This document shows, in pieces, positions 31,800 to 40,212 of a stretch of DNA of 64,000 bases. The DNA is from Phenylobacterium sp. (GTDB taxonomy: Bacteria; Pseudomonadota; Alphaproteobacteria; Caulobacterales; Caulobacteraceae). Within the stretch, counting starts at the first letter, position 1, and every line of letters starts with the position of its first letter. The notes below the pieces were generated by a model. The model worked only from the letters and a program-made list of their open reading frames with translations. It searched no databases and was not told the origin of the DNA. The DNA is taken from NCBI RefSeq assembly GCF_004799515.1, contig NZ_SSMX01000053.1:1-64000 (forward strand), written 5' to 3'. Made by a program: the position numbers and the translations under genes.

Positions 31800-32779
31800 G
31801 CATCGCACCCGACAGCGCCGTGGTGATCGGCCTCTCGGCCGTGGTGGTGGCCATCCAGGGCGACGACGCCGTGGTGCTGACCGTACGCCCGCCGGGCGCT
31901 GGCCTGGAGGGCCTGCCCTTCGGCCCCTTCGATCCCAAGGGCCACCGCACCTTCGAACTGGCCATGCGCGCTTTTGTGAGCGCCCAGACGCGGTTTTCCC
32001 TGGGCTATGTCGAGCAGCTCTACACCTTCGGCGACAAAGGCCGCGACGCGCCACTGGCCGACATGGGCGACCACGCGGACGACGAGGACGGCCACCACGC
32101 CCGGGTGATCTCGGTAGGCTATCTGGCGCTCGCCACCGCGGCGGTCGAAACCCATGCGCCAGGCTCGGAATGGCGGCCCTGGACGCGGTTCTTCCCCTAC
32201 GAGGACTGGCGCGACGGCCGGCCCGAGGCGCTGACGCTGATCGAAGACGCCCTGCGCCGCTGGGCCGACGGCGACGCCCAGCGCTGGGGCCATGCGCGGC
32301 TGTTGTTCGCCCTGGACGGCGCGCCCTGGAACGAGGAACGCGTGCTGGAACGCTACGAGCTGCTCTACGAGGCGGGCCTGGCGCGGGAAGCGGCGCGCGA
32401 CCGCGGCGAGGCGGCGACCGCCCTGCCCGCCCCGCTGGCCGCCGCCCTGGGCGAGCCCATGCTGTCGGACCACCGCCGCATCCTCGCCACCGCGGTCTCG
32501 CGCCTGCGCGGCAAGCTCAAATACCGCCCGGTGGTCTTCGAACTGATGCCGGAGGCCTTCACGCTTTCGGCCCTGCAGCGCGCGGTGGAGGCCATCGCCG
32601 GCGTCGCCCTGCACAAGCAGAACTTCCGCCGCGCCCTGGAGCGCGCCGAGCTGGTCGAGGGCCTGGGCCGCATGGACGCCGAGACCGGCGGCCGCCCCGC
32701 CGAGCTCTACCGCTTCCGCCGCGAGATCCTGGGCGCCCGTCCCGTCTCCGGCCTCAGCCTGCCGCTGCTGCGCGACTGA
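31796..32779 (+). CDS. NrtR-like Nudix-related transcriptional regulator
   Basis: A 327-residue regulator. Residues about 8-150 form a Nudix-like domain with a degenerate Nudix box (GPFDPKGHRTFELAMRAF), as in NrtR proteins, which bind ADP-ribose-type ligands rather than hydrolyse them. The C-terminus (residues about 240-320) is the NrtR winged helix: PVVFELMPEAFTLSALQ, then KQNFRRALERAELVE and RPAELYRFRREI. NrtR represses NAD synthesis genes. No nad or pnc gene is present in the window, so its targets lie elsewhere. Translationally coupled to the HD hydrolase. Confidence 0.85.
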   Translation: MSIAPDSAVVIGLSAVVVAIQGDDAVVLTVRPPGAGLEGLPFGPFDPKGHRTFELAMRAFVSAQTRFSLGYVEQLYTFGDKGRDAPLADMGDHADDEDGHHARVISVGYLALATAAVETHAPGSEWRPWTRFFPYEDWRDGRPEALTLIEDALRRWADGDAQRWGHARLLFALDGAPWNEERVLERYELLYEAGLAREAARDRGEAATALPAPLAAALGEPMLSDHRRILATAVSRLRGKLKYRPVVFELMPEAFTLSALQRAVEAIAGVALHKQNFRRALERAELVEGLGRMDAETGGRPAELYRFRREILGARPVSGLSLPLLRD

Positions 32780-32803
32780 CCGCCGGCGGCCGGACCCGCG
32801 CGC

Positions 32804-33022
32804 TCACGCCGTGACGCGTCCGCGCCGGACGACGTAGGGCAGCACGAACAGGTAAAGGCCGGTGATCAGCAGCAGGAAGACCGGGATCAGCGCCAGCAGG
32901 TTCACCCAGAAGGGCGGCGCATGGCCCTTTCCCATCACGGTGTAGGTGGTGAAGTTGATGACCACGCCCGCCGTGAAGACGATGGACAGCCAACGGTGGA
33001 TTTGCCGCATCCAAGTATTCAA
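32804..33022 (-). CDS. Small two-span membrane protein
   Basis: A 72-residue protein with two membrane helices (about residues 12-30 and 40-65), the second LLALIPVFLLLITGLYLFVLP. Its start, MRQIHRWLSIVFT, resembles the beginning of the PepSY-type membrane proteins (R-x-x-HRWL). It is probably a small inner-membrane protein and may be a family fragment. It ends 25 bp from the NrtR-like gene, convergent. Confidence 0.7.
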   Translation of the reverse strand: MNTWMRQIHRWLSIVFTAGVVINFTTYTVMGKGHAPPFWVNLLALIPVFLLLITGLYLFVLPYVVRRGRVTA

Positions 33023-33099
33023 GGAGACCTCCGTTTTCTGAGGTCACGTCCTAGCGTTCGCCTGCAGCCCGCGCTTCTCTGAAACTGCGATTCTTGAGA

Positions 33100-34650
33100 T
33101 CAGGCCTTCAACGCCGCGGCCACCGCCGCGCCGTTCGGGGTCCCGAGGCCGGTGCAGGCGTCCCAGCCCTTGGCGGCTTCGAAGGCGCCGTTGTCGCCGA
33201 CGGTGATGTCGTGCAGCGCCTGGGGCGACTTGTAGAGGGCCGGGTTGATGAAGCCGGCGCGGGCGCCGCTGGCGGCGTTGATGCGGGCGATCAAGCCGGC
33301 CCAAAGGGGCGCGACCGCGCTGGTGCCGCCGATCACCGTGTCCTGGCCATCGACGCGGACCTCGTAGCCGCTGTCGGGATCGGCGTCGCCTGCCACGTCC
33401 GGCACACCTCGCCGCGCCAGGGGCGTCGCCGCGCCGTCCGCCGCCGTGGCCGCAAGCCCCGCCTGCCAGGTGGGCAGGGCGAACGTGGCGCTCACCCCGC
33501 CGCCGCCGGCGCCGCCGTCCGCGCCGTCGTTCCACACCTGCTCGGCTTCGAGGACCGCGCCCTTGGCCGTCAGGCGCGTGCCGCCGCAGCCGGTGGCGTG
33601 CGGACTGGAGGCGGGGAAGTCCACATGCTGGGCGCCGTCGCTCAGACCGTCCGTCGAGCCGTTGTCGCCGGACGCCACCAGCACGGTGATCCCCAGCACC
33701 GCGGCGTCCTGGAAGGCGCTGTCGAAGCTGGTCATCGCCTGCGCCGTCCAGCTCGACTCCGGGCCGCCCCAGCTGATCGAGATCACCGAGGGCTTGTTGG
33801 CCTGGTCGTGCGCCGCCGTGGTGATGGCGTCGAGGAAGCCCGCATCGGTGTTCGGCGCGAAATAGACCCCGATCGCCGCGCCCGGCGCCACAGCGCCGAC
33901 CACCTCAATGTCGAGCATCACCTCGCCGTCCGGGCCATCGGCGCTGCCGGTGGGGGCGTTCTTGGCATGGTCGACGCTGAGCGCCGTGACCTTCGGCGCC
34001 GTCACGCCGAGGCCCTTGAAGTAGGTCTGCAGGTCGGCGGGCTTATAGCCGCCGCCGAGTTCGATGAGGGCCACCGTCTGGCCCACGCCGTCGCCGGCTG
34101 GAAAGCCGTAGAGCTCGGCCACCTCGATCGGCGTGAAGGCGGTGGGCGCGGCGGCGGCGTCCTGGCGGATGCGGAAGTGCGGCTTGGCCGCGGGGCGGTT
34201 GTCGAGGCCCAGGACCGCTTCGATCACCTTGTTGAGGTCTTCGGGCACGTGCAGCGCTCCGGTGCGGCCGCGGTAGGAGCCGCCATCGAACTCGAAATCG
34301 CTGAGCTCCACGCCGAAGGCCGCCTCGAACTGGGCGACCGAGCCCGACAGGACGACGCTGCGCCGCGCGGCGTGCGTCTGGACCACCGCCAAGCCATGCG
34401 TCTGAGCGAAGGCCGCGACGCGCTCCAGGTCTTCTGGGGCTGCGCCATAGGCGGCGGCGAAGGCGTCGTGGGTCATCGGCGCGCGCGGGCGGCCTTGGGC
34501 GAGATCGGCGACGTGGGCGCGCAGGCCCTCAGGATCGCGGCGGCGGACGACCACCGTCGCCTCCAGCCGCTGGTCGCCAGCCGTTCGCCCGACCGCGCGC
34601 GCGCCGCGCATCGGATGGCGTTCGCTGCCGGGAAGAGGTTTCTGGGCCAT
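33100..34650 (-). CDS. S53 family serine-carboxyl peptidase (kumamolisin-like)
   Basis: A 516-residue sedolisin. Residues about 20-150 form the pro-domain (KPLPGSERHPMRGARAVG, then TVVVRRRDPEGLRAHV). The catalytic part has the Glu/Asp pair in GEVMLDIEVVG, the oxyanion Asp in VASGDNGSTDG, the nucleophile Ser in IGGTSAVAPLWAG and the C-terminal calcium site around DITVGDNGAF. No classical signal peptide, as in kumamolisins. Active at low pH in known members. It is followed at 3022-33100 by a small membrane-protein gene. Confidence 0.93.
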   Translation of the reverse strand: MAQKPLPGSERHPMRGARAVGRTAGDQRLEATVVVRRRDPEGLRAHVADLAQGRPRAPMTHDAFAAAYGAAPEDLERVAAFAQTHGLAVVQTHAARRSVVLSGSVAQFEAAFGVELSDFEFDGGSYRGRTGALHVPEDLNKVIEAVLGLDNRPAAKPHFRIRQDAAAAPTAFTPIEVAELYGFPAGDGVGQTVALIELGGGYKPADLQTYFKGLGVTAPKVTALSVDHAKNAPTGSADGPDGEVMLDIEVVGAVAPGAAIGVYFAPNTDAGFLDAITTAAHDQANKPSVISISWGGPESSWTAQAMTSFDSAFQDAAVLGITVLVASGDNGSTDGLSDGAQHVDFPASSPHATGCGGTRLTAKGAVLEAEQVWNDGADGGAGGGGVSATFALPTWQAGLAATAADGAATPLARRGVPDVAGDADPDSGYEVRVDGQDTVIGGTSAVAPLWAGLIARINAASGARAGFINPALYKSPQALHDITVGDNGAFEAAKGWDACTGLGTPNGAAVAAALKA

Positions 34651-34723
34651 GGTCCACCGCTGATGCTGCGGGAGGAAAACGCGCGGGTTGGCCGTCAGTC
34701 TACCTTACCTGGAGTTGAATCTT

Positions 34724-35644
34724 CTAGGCCGCTTCCCGTTTCACGGGCGCCGGCTTCGCCTCCTGGCGCGCGAGCCAGGCGGTTTTCAGGGTCGCCGAGG
34801 TGTCCCGGCTGCCGTCCGGGCTCCAACCCGGCGGACCGAACAGCCAGCCGAGTGTGTGGCGAGGTTCCCGCACGATGTCCTGGGCGATGCCGATCCACTC
34901 GTGGAAGGCCACGCGTAGGAGATTGAAGGTGCCCAGGTTGTGCACCAGGCCATAGCGCGGCGCCTCCTCGTCCAGCTCCGGCTGGAAGGTGCCGAACAGC
35001 CGGTCCCAGACGATCAGGATACCGGCGTAGTTCTTGTCGAGGTAGCGTGGGTTGCGCGCATGGTGCACCCGATGGTGCGAGGGCGTGTTGAACACCGCCT
35101 CGAACCAGCGCGGCATCCGCCCGATCGCCTCGGTGTGGATCCAGTACTGGTAGACCAGGCTGACGCCCTTCTCGATGGCCACCATGGCCGGCGGGAAGCC
35201 CAGCAAGGACAGCGGCAGCCACAGGGCCCAGGTCCCGGCCACCCCGCCGGTCCAGGTCTGCCTGAGCGCGGTCGACAGGTTGTAGTGCTGCGAGGAGTGG
35301 TGGTTGACGTGCGCCGCCCACCAGGCGCGCCGCTCGTGGCTGAGGCGGTGGAACCAGTAGTAGGTCAGGTCCTCGGCGAAGAAGACCAGCACCCAAGCCC
35401 AGACCGCAGTCATCGGGATCGTGAACAGCCGGTGGTGGTAGCACCAGATCGCCGCAGCGAAGCTGAGGCCGGCGATCGGCAGGCCGGAGAGCGTCGAGAC
35501 GAGGCCCATGGACAGTGAGACGGCGGTATCCTTCGTCTCATAGCGCGCCTTCAGCTTGCCGAAGCGGGCCAGCACGATTTCCAGGATCACGCTCAGGATG
35601 AAGAAGGGCGTGGCCAGGGTGACCGGATCGGTGGGGATCTTCAC
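34724..35644 (-). CDS. Fatty acid hydroxylase superfamily (sterol desaturase-like) membrane protein
   Basis: A 306-residue di-iron membrane oxygenase with the three His clusters: HRLSH near residue 100, HVNHHS, and HHRVHH near 185, and several hydrophobic segments. The family hydroxylates or desaturates lipids, including sterols and carotenoids; the substrate here is unknown. The start is GTG at 35644, chosen because GGGGAGG lies 7 bases upstream. The preceding gene's stop overlaps it as GTGA, so the two are coupled. Confidence 0.9.
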   Translation of the reverse strand: MKIPTDPVTLATPFFILSVILEIVLARFGKLKARYETKDTAVSLSMGLVSTLSGLPIAGLSFAAAIWCYHHRLFTIPMTAVWAWVLVFFAEDLTYYWFHRLSHERRAWWAAHVNHHSSQHYNLSTALRQTWTGGVAGTWALWLPLSLLGFPPAMVAIEKGVSLVYQYWIHTEAIGRMPRWFEAVFNTPSHHRVHHARNPRYLDKNYAGILIVWDRLFGTFQPELDEEAPRYGLVHNLGTFNLLRVAFHEWIGIAQDIVREPRHTLGWLFGPPGWSPDGSRDTSATLKTAWLARQEAKPAPVKREAA

Positions 35645-36042
35645 GTGGCGGCCTCCCCTTTGGCCGTGGGCGGCGGCCAGGCCGCGAAGGCGAGGACGGC
35701 GCGTGGGGCGCCCGGCTCCCTGAGCGCGATCGTGACGCGCCCGCCGCGCGATTGGGCCGCCTGGGCTTCGCGCCAGACGACCCTGCGGGCCAGGTAGCCG
35801 TCGCCGATCCGCATCAGGACCAGAGCCCACTTGCCCGCCCGGGCGACGCCGCCGCGGCCGTCGGCCGCCAGCCACAGGCTCTCCAACCGGTCGTCGGGGA
35901 ATTCCTCGGCCAGGAGGCGGCGCGCGGCGGCCTCGTCCAGCGGCGGCGCGGCGCGCCCGCGGGTCATCAGCGCCGCCATGCCCACCAGCAGGGCGACCGC
36001 CACGGCCGAGACGGCGAGCTGGATCAGGTTACCGATGTTCAC
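35641..36042 (-). CDS. Small membrane-anchored protein of unknown function
   Basis: A 133-residue protein with one N-terminal membrane helix (about residues 6-26, IQLAVSAVAVALLVGMAALM). The rest is a soluble domain (LDEAAARRLLAEEFPDDRLE, then ALVLMRIGDGYLARRVVWRE). It precedes and overlaps the fatty acid hydroxylase gene by 4 bp, so a role with that enzyme, perhaps as a partner or anchor, is plausible. I recognise no named domain. Confidence 0.7.
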   Translation of the reverse strand: MNIGNLIQLAVSAVAVALLVGMAALMTRGRAAPPLDEAAARRLLAEEFPDDRLESLWLAADGRGGVARAGKWALVLMRIGDGYLARRVVWREAQAAQSRGGRVTIALREPGAPRAVLAFAAWPPPTAKGEAAT

Positions 36043-36080
36043 GGACGGAATCTGGCGTCGCCGGGCGCTTCGGTCAAGAC

Positions 36081-36108
36081 AAAGCCCTCCCGGATCCGGG
36101 AGGGCTTT
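36081..36108. terminator. Bidirectional intrinsic terminator
   Basis: A perfect 28-bp palindrome with arms of 14 bases, GC-rich inside and with AAA/TTT at both ends. It lies just beyond the stop of the beta-barrel gene, so it probably ends that transcript. It can form a stem on either strand. Confidence 0.8.
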
Positions 36109-36132
36109 GCGACGCTGGCGTCCGTGTCGGGT

Positions 36133-36744
36133 CTAGAACTTCCGCACGTAGGAGATCGCGTAGACGTTGGCGTCGGCGACGCCGCGCGGCTGGAAGTCTT
36201 CGCGGGTGTAGTCCAGGCGCACGCCGTTCTTGGGGTCGAACATGTACTGGGCGCCGACGCCGTAGTTCCAGGAGTCGCCGCGCACGCCGTTGGTCACGCC
36301 GGGCAGCGGGCCGGTCCCCGAAAGGTTGGTCACGCCGGCGACCGGTCCGGTGCCCGTCGAGTGGCCATAGCCGATACGGGCCAGCAGATCGAGGTTGGGC
36401 ATGATCGGCAGGAAGCCCACGCCGTAGATCGCTTCCTGGCTGTCCTGGTGGACCTTGATCGGCGGCGCGTCGACGATGTGGACCTTGTCGTCCCCAAGGC
36501 CCCAGGAGCCTTCGCCCTCGATGCCGAAGTAGCGGCTGAAGCGGGCGCCCAGGCGAAGCTGGATCGAACTCAGGTCCTGGTGATCGCGGGACGTGTCGTC
36601 ATAGCCCAGGGTCCCGTAGAAGGACGGGCTCATGAGGTTGAAGCCAGTCGGCGGCGGTGGCGGCGGGGCCGTCTGAGCCAGGGCGGCGGCTGGAAGGGTC
36701 AAGGCCAGCACAGCGGCCGAGGCCACGATCGTCGGAATTCTCAT
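36133..36744 (-). CDS. Outer-membrane beta-barrel protein
   Basis: A 203-residue exported protein. The ATG at 36744 gives a Sec signal (residues 1-23, ending AAALAQ) followed by a Pro-rich linker. The body has alternating beta strands (SIQLRLGARFSRYFGIEGEG, YGVGFLPIMPNLDLLARIGY, LDYTREDFQPRGV) and ends YAISYVRKF, with a C-terminal Phe as the assembly signal. It resembles small 8-stranded barrels such as OmpA/opacity-type porin-like proteins. Function is not set by sequence. It is divergent from the KAS III gene across a 197-bp gap. Confidence 0.85.
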   Translation of the reverse strand: MRIPTIVASAAVLALTLPAAALAQTAPPPPPPTGFNLMSPSFYGTLGYDDTSRDHQDLSSIQLRLGARFSRYFGIEGEGSWGLGDDKVHIVDAPPIKVHQDSQEAIYGVGFLPIMPNLDLLARIGYGHSTGTGPVAGVTNLSGTGPLPGVTNGVRGDSWNYGVGAQYMFDPKNGVRLDYTREDFQPRGVADANVYAISYVRKF

Positions 36745-36852
36745 CTCACTCAAATCCTCACTGGTACGCAAACAGCCCAACCCTCTCGGGTTCGGCTCCA
36801 AACGCGGCCTGGGGTTGTCGGTTCGGCCTTAATGGTATGGCGAACACGGTGT

Positions 36853-36868
36853 GTGGCTCCTGAGCCAC
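36853..36868. promoter_or_regulatory. Dyad in divergent promoter region
   Basis: GTGGCTC-CT-GAGCCAC is a perfect 7-bp dyad midway between the barrel gene and the KAS III gene. It could be an operator for either gene. No protein can be assigned. Confidence 0.35.
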
Positions 36869-36941
36869 TCCGGGCGGTTGGAGGCTATGGCGCGGCCCGG
36901 CGCGTGCTATCACTCCGCCTTCCCGACGGAGCCTTTTCCCT

Positions 36942-38057
36942 TTGCCGCAAGCCGTGATCGCCGCCACCGGCCTCTACACCCCGCCGCACAGCCTCTCGAA
37001 TGCGGAGCTGGTGGAGACCTTCAACGCCTATGTGGAGCGCTTCAACGCCGCCAACGCCCCGGCGATCGCCGCCGGCGAGGTCGCCGCGCTCACGCCCTCG
37101 TCCGTCGAGTTCATCGAGAAGGCCTCGGGCATCAAGGCCCGCTATGTGGTCGACAAGTCCGGCCTGGTCGACCCGGACCTCATGCGCCCGATCATCCCGG
37201 AACGCTCCAACGAGGAGCTGTCGGTCCTTGCCGAGATGGCCGTGGAAGCCGCCAAGCAGGCGCTGGAACGCTGGGGCAAGCCGGCCAGTGATATTGACGC
37301 GGTGATCTGCGCGGCCTCGAACATGCAACGGCCCTACCCGGCCATGGCCATCGAAGTGCAGCAGGCGCTGGGCATCGAAGGCTTCGCCTTCGACATGAAC
37401 GTCGCCTGCTCCTCGGCCACCTTCGGCATCAAGACCGCCGCGGACTTCGTGACCTCCGGCTCGGCGCGGGCCGTGCTGATGGTCAATCCGGAGATCTGTT
37501 CGGGCCACCTGAACTTCCGCGACCGCGACAGCCACTTCATCTTCGGCGACGTCGCCACCGCGGCGATCGTCGAGGACGCCGGCCGGGCGAAGGGTGGCTG
37601 GGACATCCTGGGCACGCGGCTGAAGACCCAGTTCTCCAACAACATCCGGAACAACTTCGGCTTCCTGAACCGCGCGGCCCCGGAAGGCGTGGGCGCGACC
37701 GACAAGCTGTTCGTGCAGGAGGGCCGCAAGGTGTTCCGCGAGGTGGTGCCGATGGTCAGCGACATGATCGTCGAGCACGCCCAAGACATCGGCCTCGACC
37801 CGACTGGGCTGAAGCGCCTGTGGCTGCACCAGGCCAACATCAACATGAACGAGATGATCGGCAAACGCGTGCTGGGCCGCGAGCCGGCGCCGGGCGAGAA
37901 CGTCATCATCCTGGACGAGTTCGCCAACACCTCCTCGGCCGGCTCGATCATCGCCTTCCACCGCGCCAACGACGACTTCGTCACCGGCGAGACCGGCCTG
38001 ATCTGCTCCTTCGGCGCCGGCTATTCCGCCGGCACGGTGTTCGTCAGGAAGCGCTAG
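36942..38057 (+). CDS. Beta-ketoacyl-ACP synthase III family protein
   Basis: A 371-residue thiolase-fold condensing enzyme. The catalytic triad is Cys in FDMNVACSSATFGI, His in LWLHQANIN and Asn in LDEFANTSSAGSI, all present. It is about 50 residues longer than E. coli FabH, mainly after the first beta strand (ETFNAYVERFNAANAPAIAA), so it may be a specialised FabH-type enzyme for an alternative primer. The start is TTG at 36942 with CGGAG about 10 bases upstream; a GTG at 36954 is a less likely alternative. Convergent with the GST gene. Confidence 0.85.
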   Translation: MPQAVIAATGLYTPPHSLSNAELVETFNAYVERFNAANAPAIAAGEVAALTPSSVEFIEKASGIKARYVVDKSGLVDPDLMRPIIPERSNEELSVLAEMAVEAAKQALERWGKPASDIDAVICAASNMQRPYPAMAIEVQQALGIEGFAFDMNVACSSATFGIKTAADFVTSGSARAVLMVNPEICSGHLNFRDRDSHFIFGDVATAAIVEDAGRAKGGWDILGTRLKTQFSNNIRNNFGFLNRAAPEGVGATDKLFVQEGRKVFREVVPMVSDMIVEHAQDIGLDPTGLKRLWLHQANINMNEMIGKRVLGREPAPGENVIILDEFANTSSAGSIIAFHRANDDFVTGETGLICSFGAGYSAGTVFVRKR

Positions 38058-38063
38058 GGCCGC

Positions 38064-38852
38064 TCAGCCGAAGGCGGGCGCGAAGCGGATGTTGTCGCGC
38101 TCCAGGCCCTTCAGCACCACGTCCAGGCCGCCGGACTTGATCATCCACTCCAGGCGGTGATCGCGGTATTCGCGCTTGAAGAGGCCCTTCTCCACCAGAT
38201 CGGCGACGTTCGGCATGGCCGAGGCGCGGGACGAGGCGATGGCTTCGGCCATGGTGTCAGCCACCGAGGCGCGGGCGTTGGCGCGCGCCAGCCAGTCGGC
38301 CAGCGGGCCGGCCGCCGGCGGATAGCCGTGCCCAGCCGAGCCGTTGAGATAGGGCGCGACGGACAGGTCGCCCCAGCCGAAGGCGTCGCCGTTGAACCAT
38401 TCCCGGTCGCCAAGCTCTTTCGTGAGCCAGGCCTGGAGGCCTTCGATCTGCGCCTTGGCCTTGGCGAACAGGGCCTCGGCCGCCGCGCCCTCGGCCCGCC
38501 GGAACCAGCGGATCTCCGACAGGCCCCAGTTGATCGCCTCGTAGTGGGTGTCCATCACCTCTTCCAGCATCCGGACCCGAGCGCGGTCGGCGGCGGAGGC
38601 CGGGCGCATCGACGGCGTCGGATAGGCGTCGTCCAGGTATTCCAGGATGATGGTGGAATCGAAGATGCGCACCTCGCCGTCGACCAGGGCCGGCACCTCG
38701 GCGCGCGGACTGGCCGCTACGAAGTCGCCGGCCGCACCGCCCGCGCCCAGGCCGCCGGGCTGGCGCGCCTCGAAGACCAGGCCCTTCTCGCGCAGCGCGA
38801 TCCGGACCTTCTGGGCGTAGGGCGAGAGCGGGTGATCGTAGAGGACGATCAT
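38064..38852 (-). CDS. Glutathione S-transferase family protein
   Basis: A 262-residue cytosolic GST-like protein. The N-terminal thioredoxin-fold domain (MIVLYDHPLSPYAQKVRIAL) carries a Ser/Tyr at the usual catalytic site, with EVPALVDGEVRIFDSTIILE for the glutathione site. The C-terminal helical domain follows from about residue 90. Its stop lies 7 bp from the convergent KAS III gene, and its ATG overlaps the stop of the M48 peptidase by 4 bp, so the pair is coexpressed. Substrate is unknown. Confidence 0.9.
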   Translation of the reverse strand: MIVLYDHPLSPYAQKVRIALREKGLVFEARQPGGLGAGGAAGDFVAASPRAEVPALVDGEVRIFDSTIILEYLDDAYPTPSMRPASAADRARVRMLEEVMDTHYEAINWGLSEIRWFRRAEGAAAEALFAKAKAQIEGLQAWLTKELGDREWFNGDAFGWGDLSVAPYLNGSAGHGYPPAAGPLADWLARANARASVADTMAEAIASSRASAMPNVADLVEKGLFKREYRDHRLEWMIKSGGLDVVLKGLERDNIRFAPAFG

Positions 38853-40102
38853 CGCGGCGCCTCTGTGGGTGCGACGGTCGGGGCCGCGGCCGGCGCGGGC
38901 GCGGGACCGTCACTGACGGCGTCCGGCTTCGGATGCGCGGCCTTCCAGTCCATCATCGCCTGGACCCGCGCCCGCACCGACGGGTGGTCGTAGAAGATGA
39001 ACTCCTCGATCCCGGAGGGGCTGTCGGCGCGATATTCGATGGTCTTCACCAGGGCCTTGGCCAGGCCGTCCGGCTCATTGAAATGGACCACGGAGAAGTG
39101 GTCGGCGTCGGCCTCCTGCCAGCGGCTGTAGGTGTTGGTGAGCGGCGTGGCCAGCAGGCTCAGCACCGTGAAGATCACGCTGACCACCGGCAGGCCGGCC
39201 GGGTCGGCGAGCCCGGTGACGCCGTGGGCGCCCAGCAGGCGCGCAGCCAGCGGGAACAGCCGGTCGACCAGGAAGAACCCGATCAGCGCCATCAGGCCGA
39301 ACACCACCGCGGTCAGCGGCACATGGCCGTGGACGTAGTGCCCCATCTCGTGGCCCACCACGCCCTTCACCTCGGCGAGGTCGGCGTCCTTCTTGAACAT
39401 CACGTCGCTCATGGCGATGCGGCCTAAGCCCAGGAAGCCGCCGGCGTTGGCGGTGTAGCGGTTCGACTGTTTGGAGCCGTCGTAGATCAGCACCTTGTCA
39501 GACGGCACGCCCACCTGCTTGGCCATGGCCACCACCGTGTCGCGCACCTGCCCGGGCGGCGCGGGCTTGTAGGTGTTGAACAGCGGCTCGACGAAGAACA
39601 GGTTCAGGATGAAGAAGCCCAGGATCACGACGATCACGCCGGCCGCGCTCCAGATCCACCAGGTCTTCGGCAGGCGCCTCACCACCCAGTAGAACAGGGC
39701 GAAGACGATCAGCGCCTGGACCGTGCCCACGGCCATCGACAGGAAGTGTTCGCTGAGCCAGCCGCCAAAGGCGCGGCTGGTCATCCCGTAGCTCTTCTCC
39801 CGCCACCAGTGGGCATAGGCGTCCCAGGGGATCGACAGCAGGCCTTCGAGGATCGAATCCACCGCGACCACCGCGAAGACCGCGAGCCAGGGATGCGGCC
39901 TCTTCGCCTCCACCCCGCCGCGGACCTTCACCAGCACCCCGGTCCGGATGACGATCCAGGAGACCAGGACGCTGACGATCGCCGCGCCTAGCAGCACCCA
40001 GTGCCCGCCCTGGGTATAGGCCGTGGCCTTGGCATGGGCCTCCGGCGACAAGGTGGCGAGATAGGCGTTCGTCGCCGCCGTTGGATCGAATCCCTGAGCC
40101 AT
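38849..40102 (-). CDS. M48 family Ste24-type zinc metallopeptidase
   Basis: A 417-residue membrane peptidase with about seven hydrophobic helices. The zinc motif HEMGHYVHGH (HExxH) lies near residue 275, with a second Glu in SRWQEADADHFSVVHF. This resembles CAAX prenyl endopeptidase Ste24 more than HtpX. The C-terminus is a Pro/Ala-rich disordered tail. In bacteria such enzymes are membrane quality-control peptidases. ATG 40102 follows GGGGAG. It is followed by the GST gene in the same transcript. Confidence 0.92.
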   Translation of the reverse strand: MAQGFDPTAATNAYLATLSPEAHAKATAYTQGGHWVLLGAAIVSVLVSWIVIRTGVLVKVRGGVEAKRPHPWLAVFAVVAVDSILEGLLSIPWDAYAHWWREKSYGMTSRAFGGWLSEHFLSMAVGTVQALIVFALFYWVVRRLPKTWWIWSAAGVIVVILGFFILNLFFVEPLFNTYKPAPPGQVRDTVVAMAKQVGVPSDKVLIYDGSKQSNRYTANAGGFLGLGRIAMSDVMFKKDADLAEVKGVVGHEMGHYVHGHVPLTAVVFGLMALIGFFLVDRLFPLAARLLGAHGVTGLADPAGLPVVSVIFTVLSLLATPLTNTYSRWQEADADHFSVVHFNEPDGLAKALVKTIEYRADSPSGIEEFIFYDHPSVRARVQAMMDWKAAHPKPDAVSDGPAPAPAAAPTVAPTEAPR

Positions 40103-40212
40103 TGGTCGCTCCCCGTTTGTCTTTGACCTGACGTGGACGGAAATTGTCACGCTTGTCGAGGCTGAAAGCCGTCCTAGTGTGTCACCCAACGGAAGGCCGG
40201 GGAGTCGCCAGG

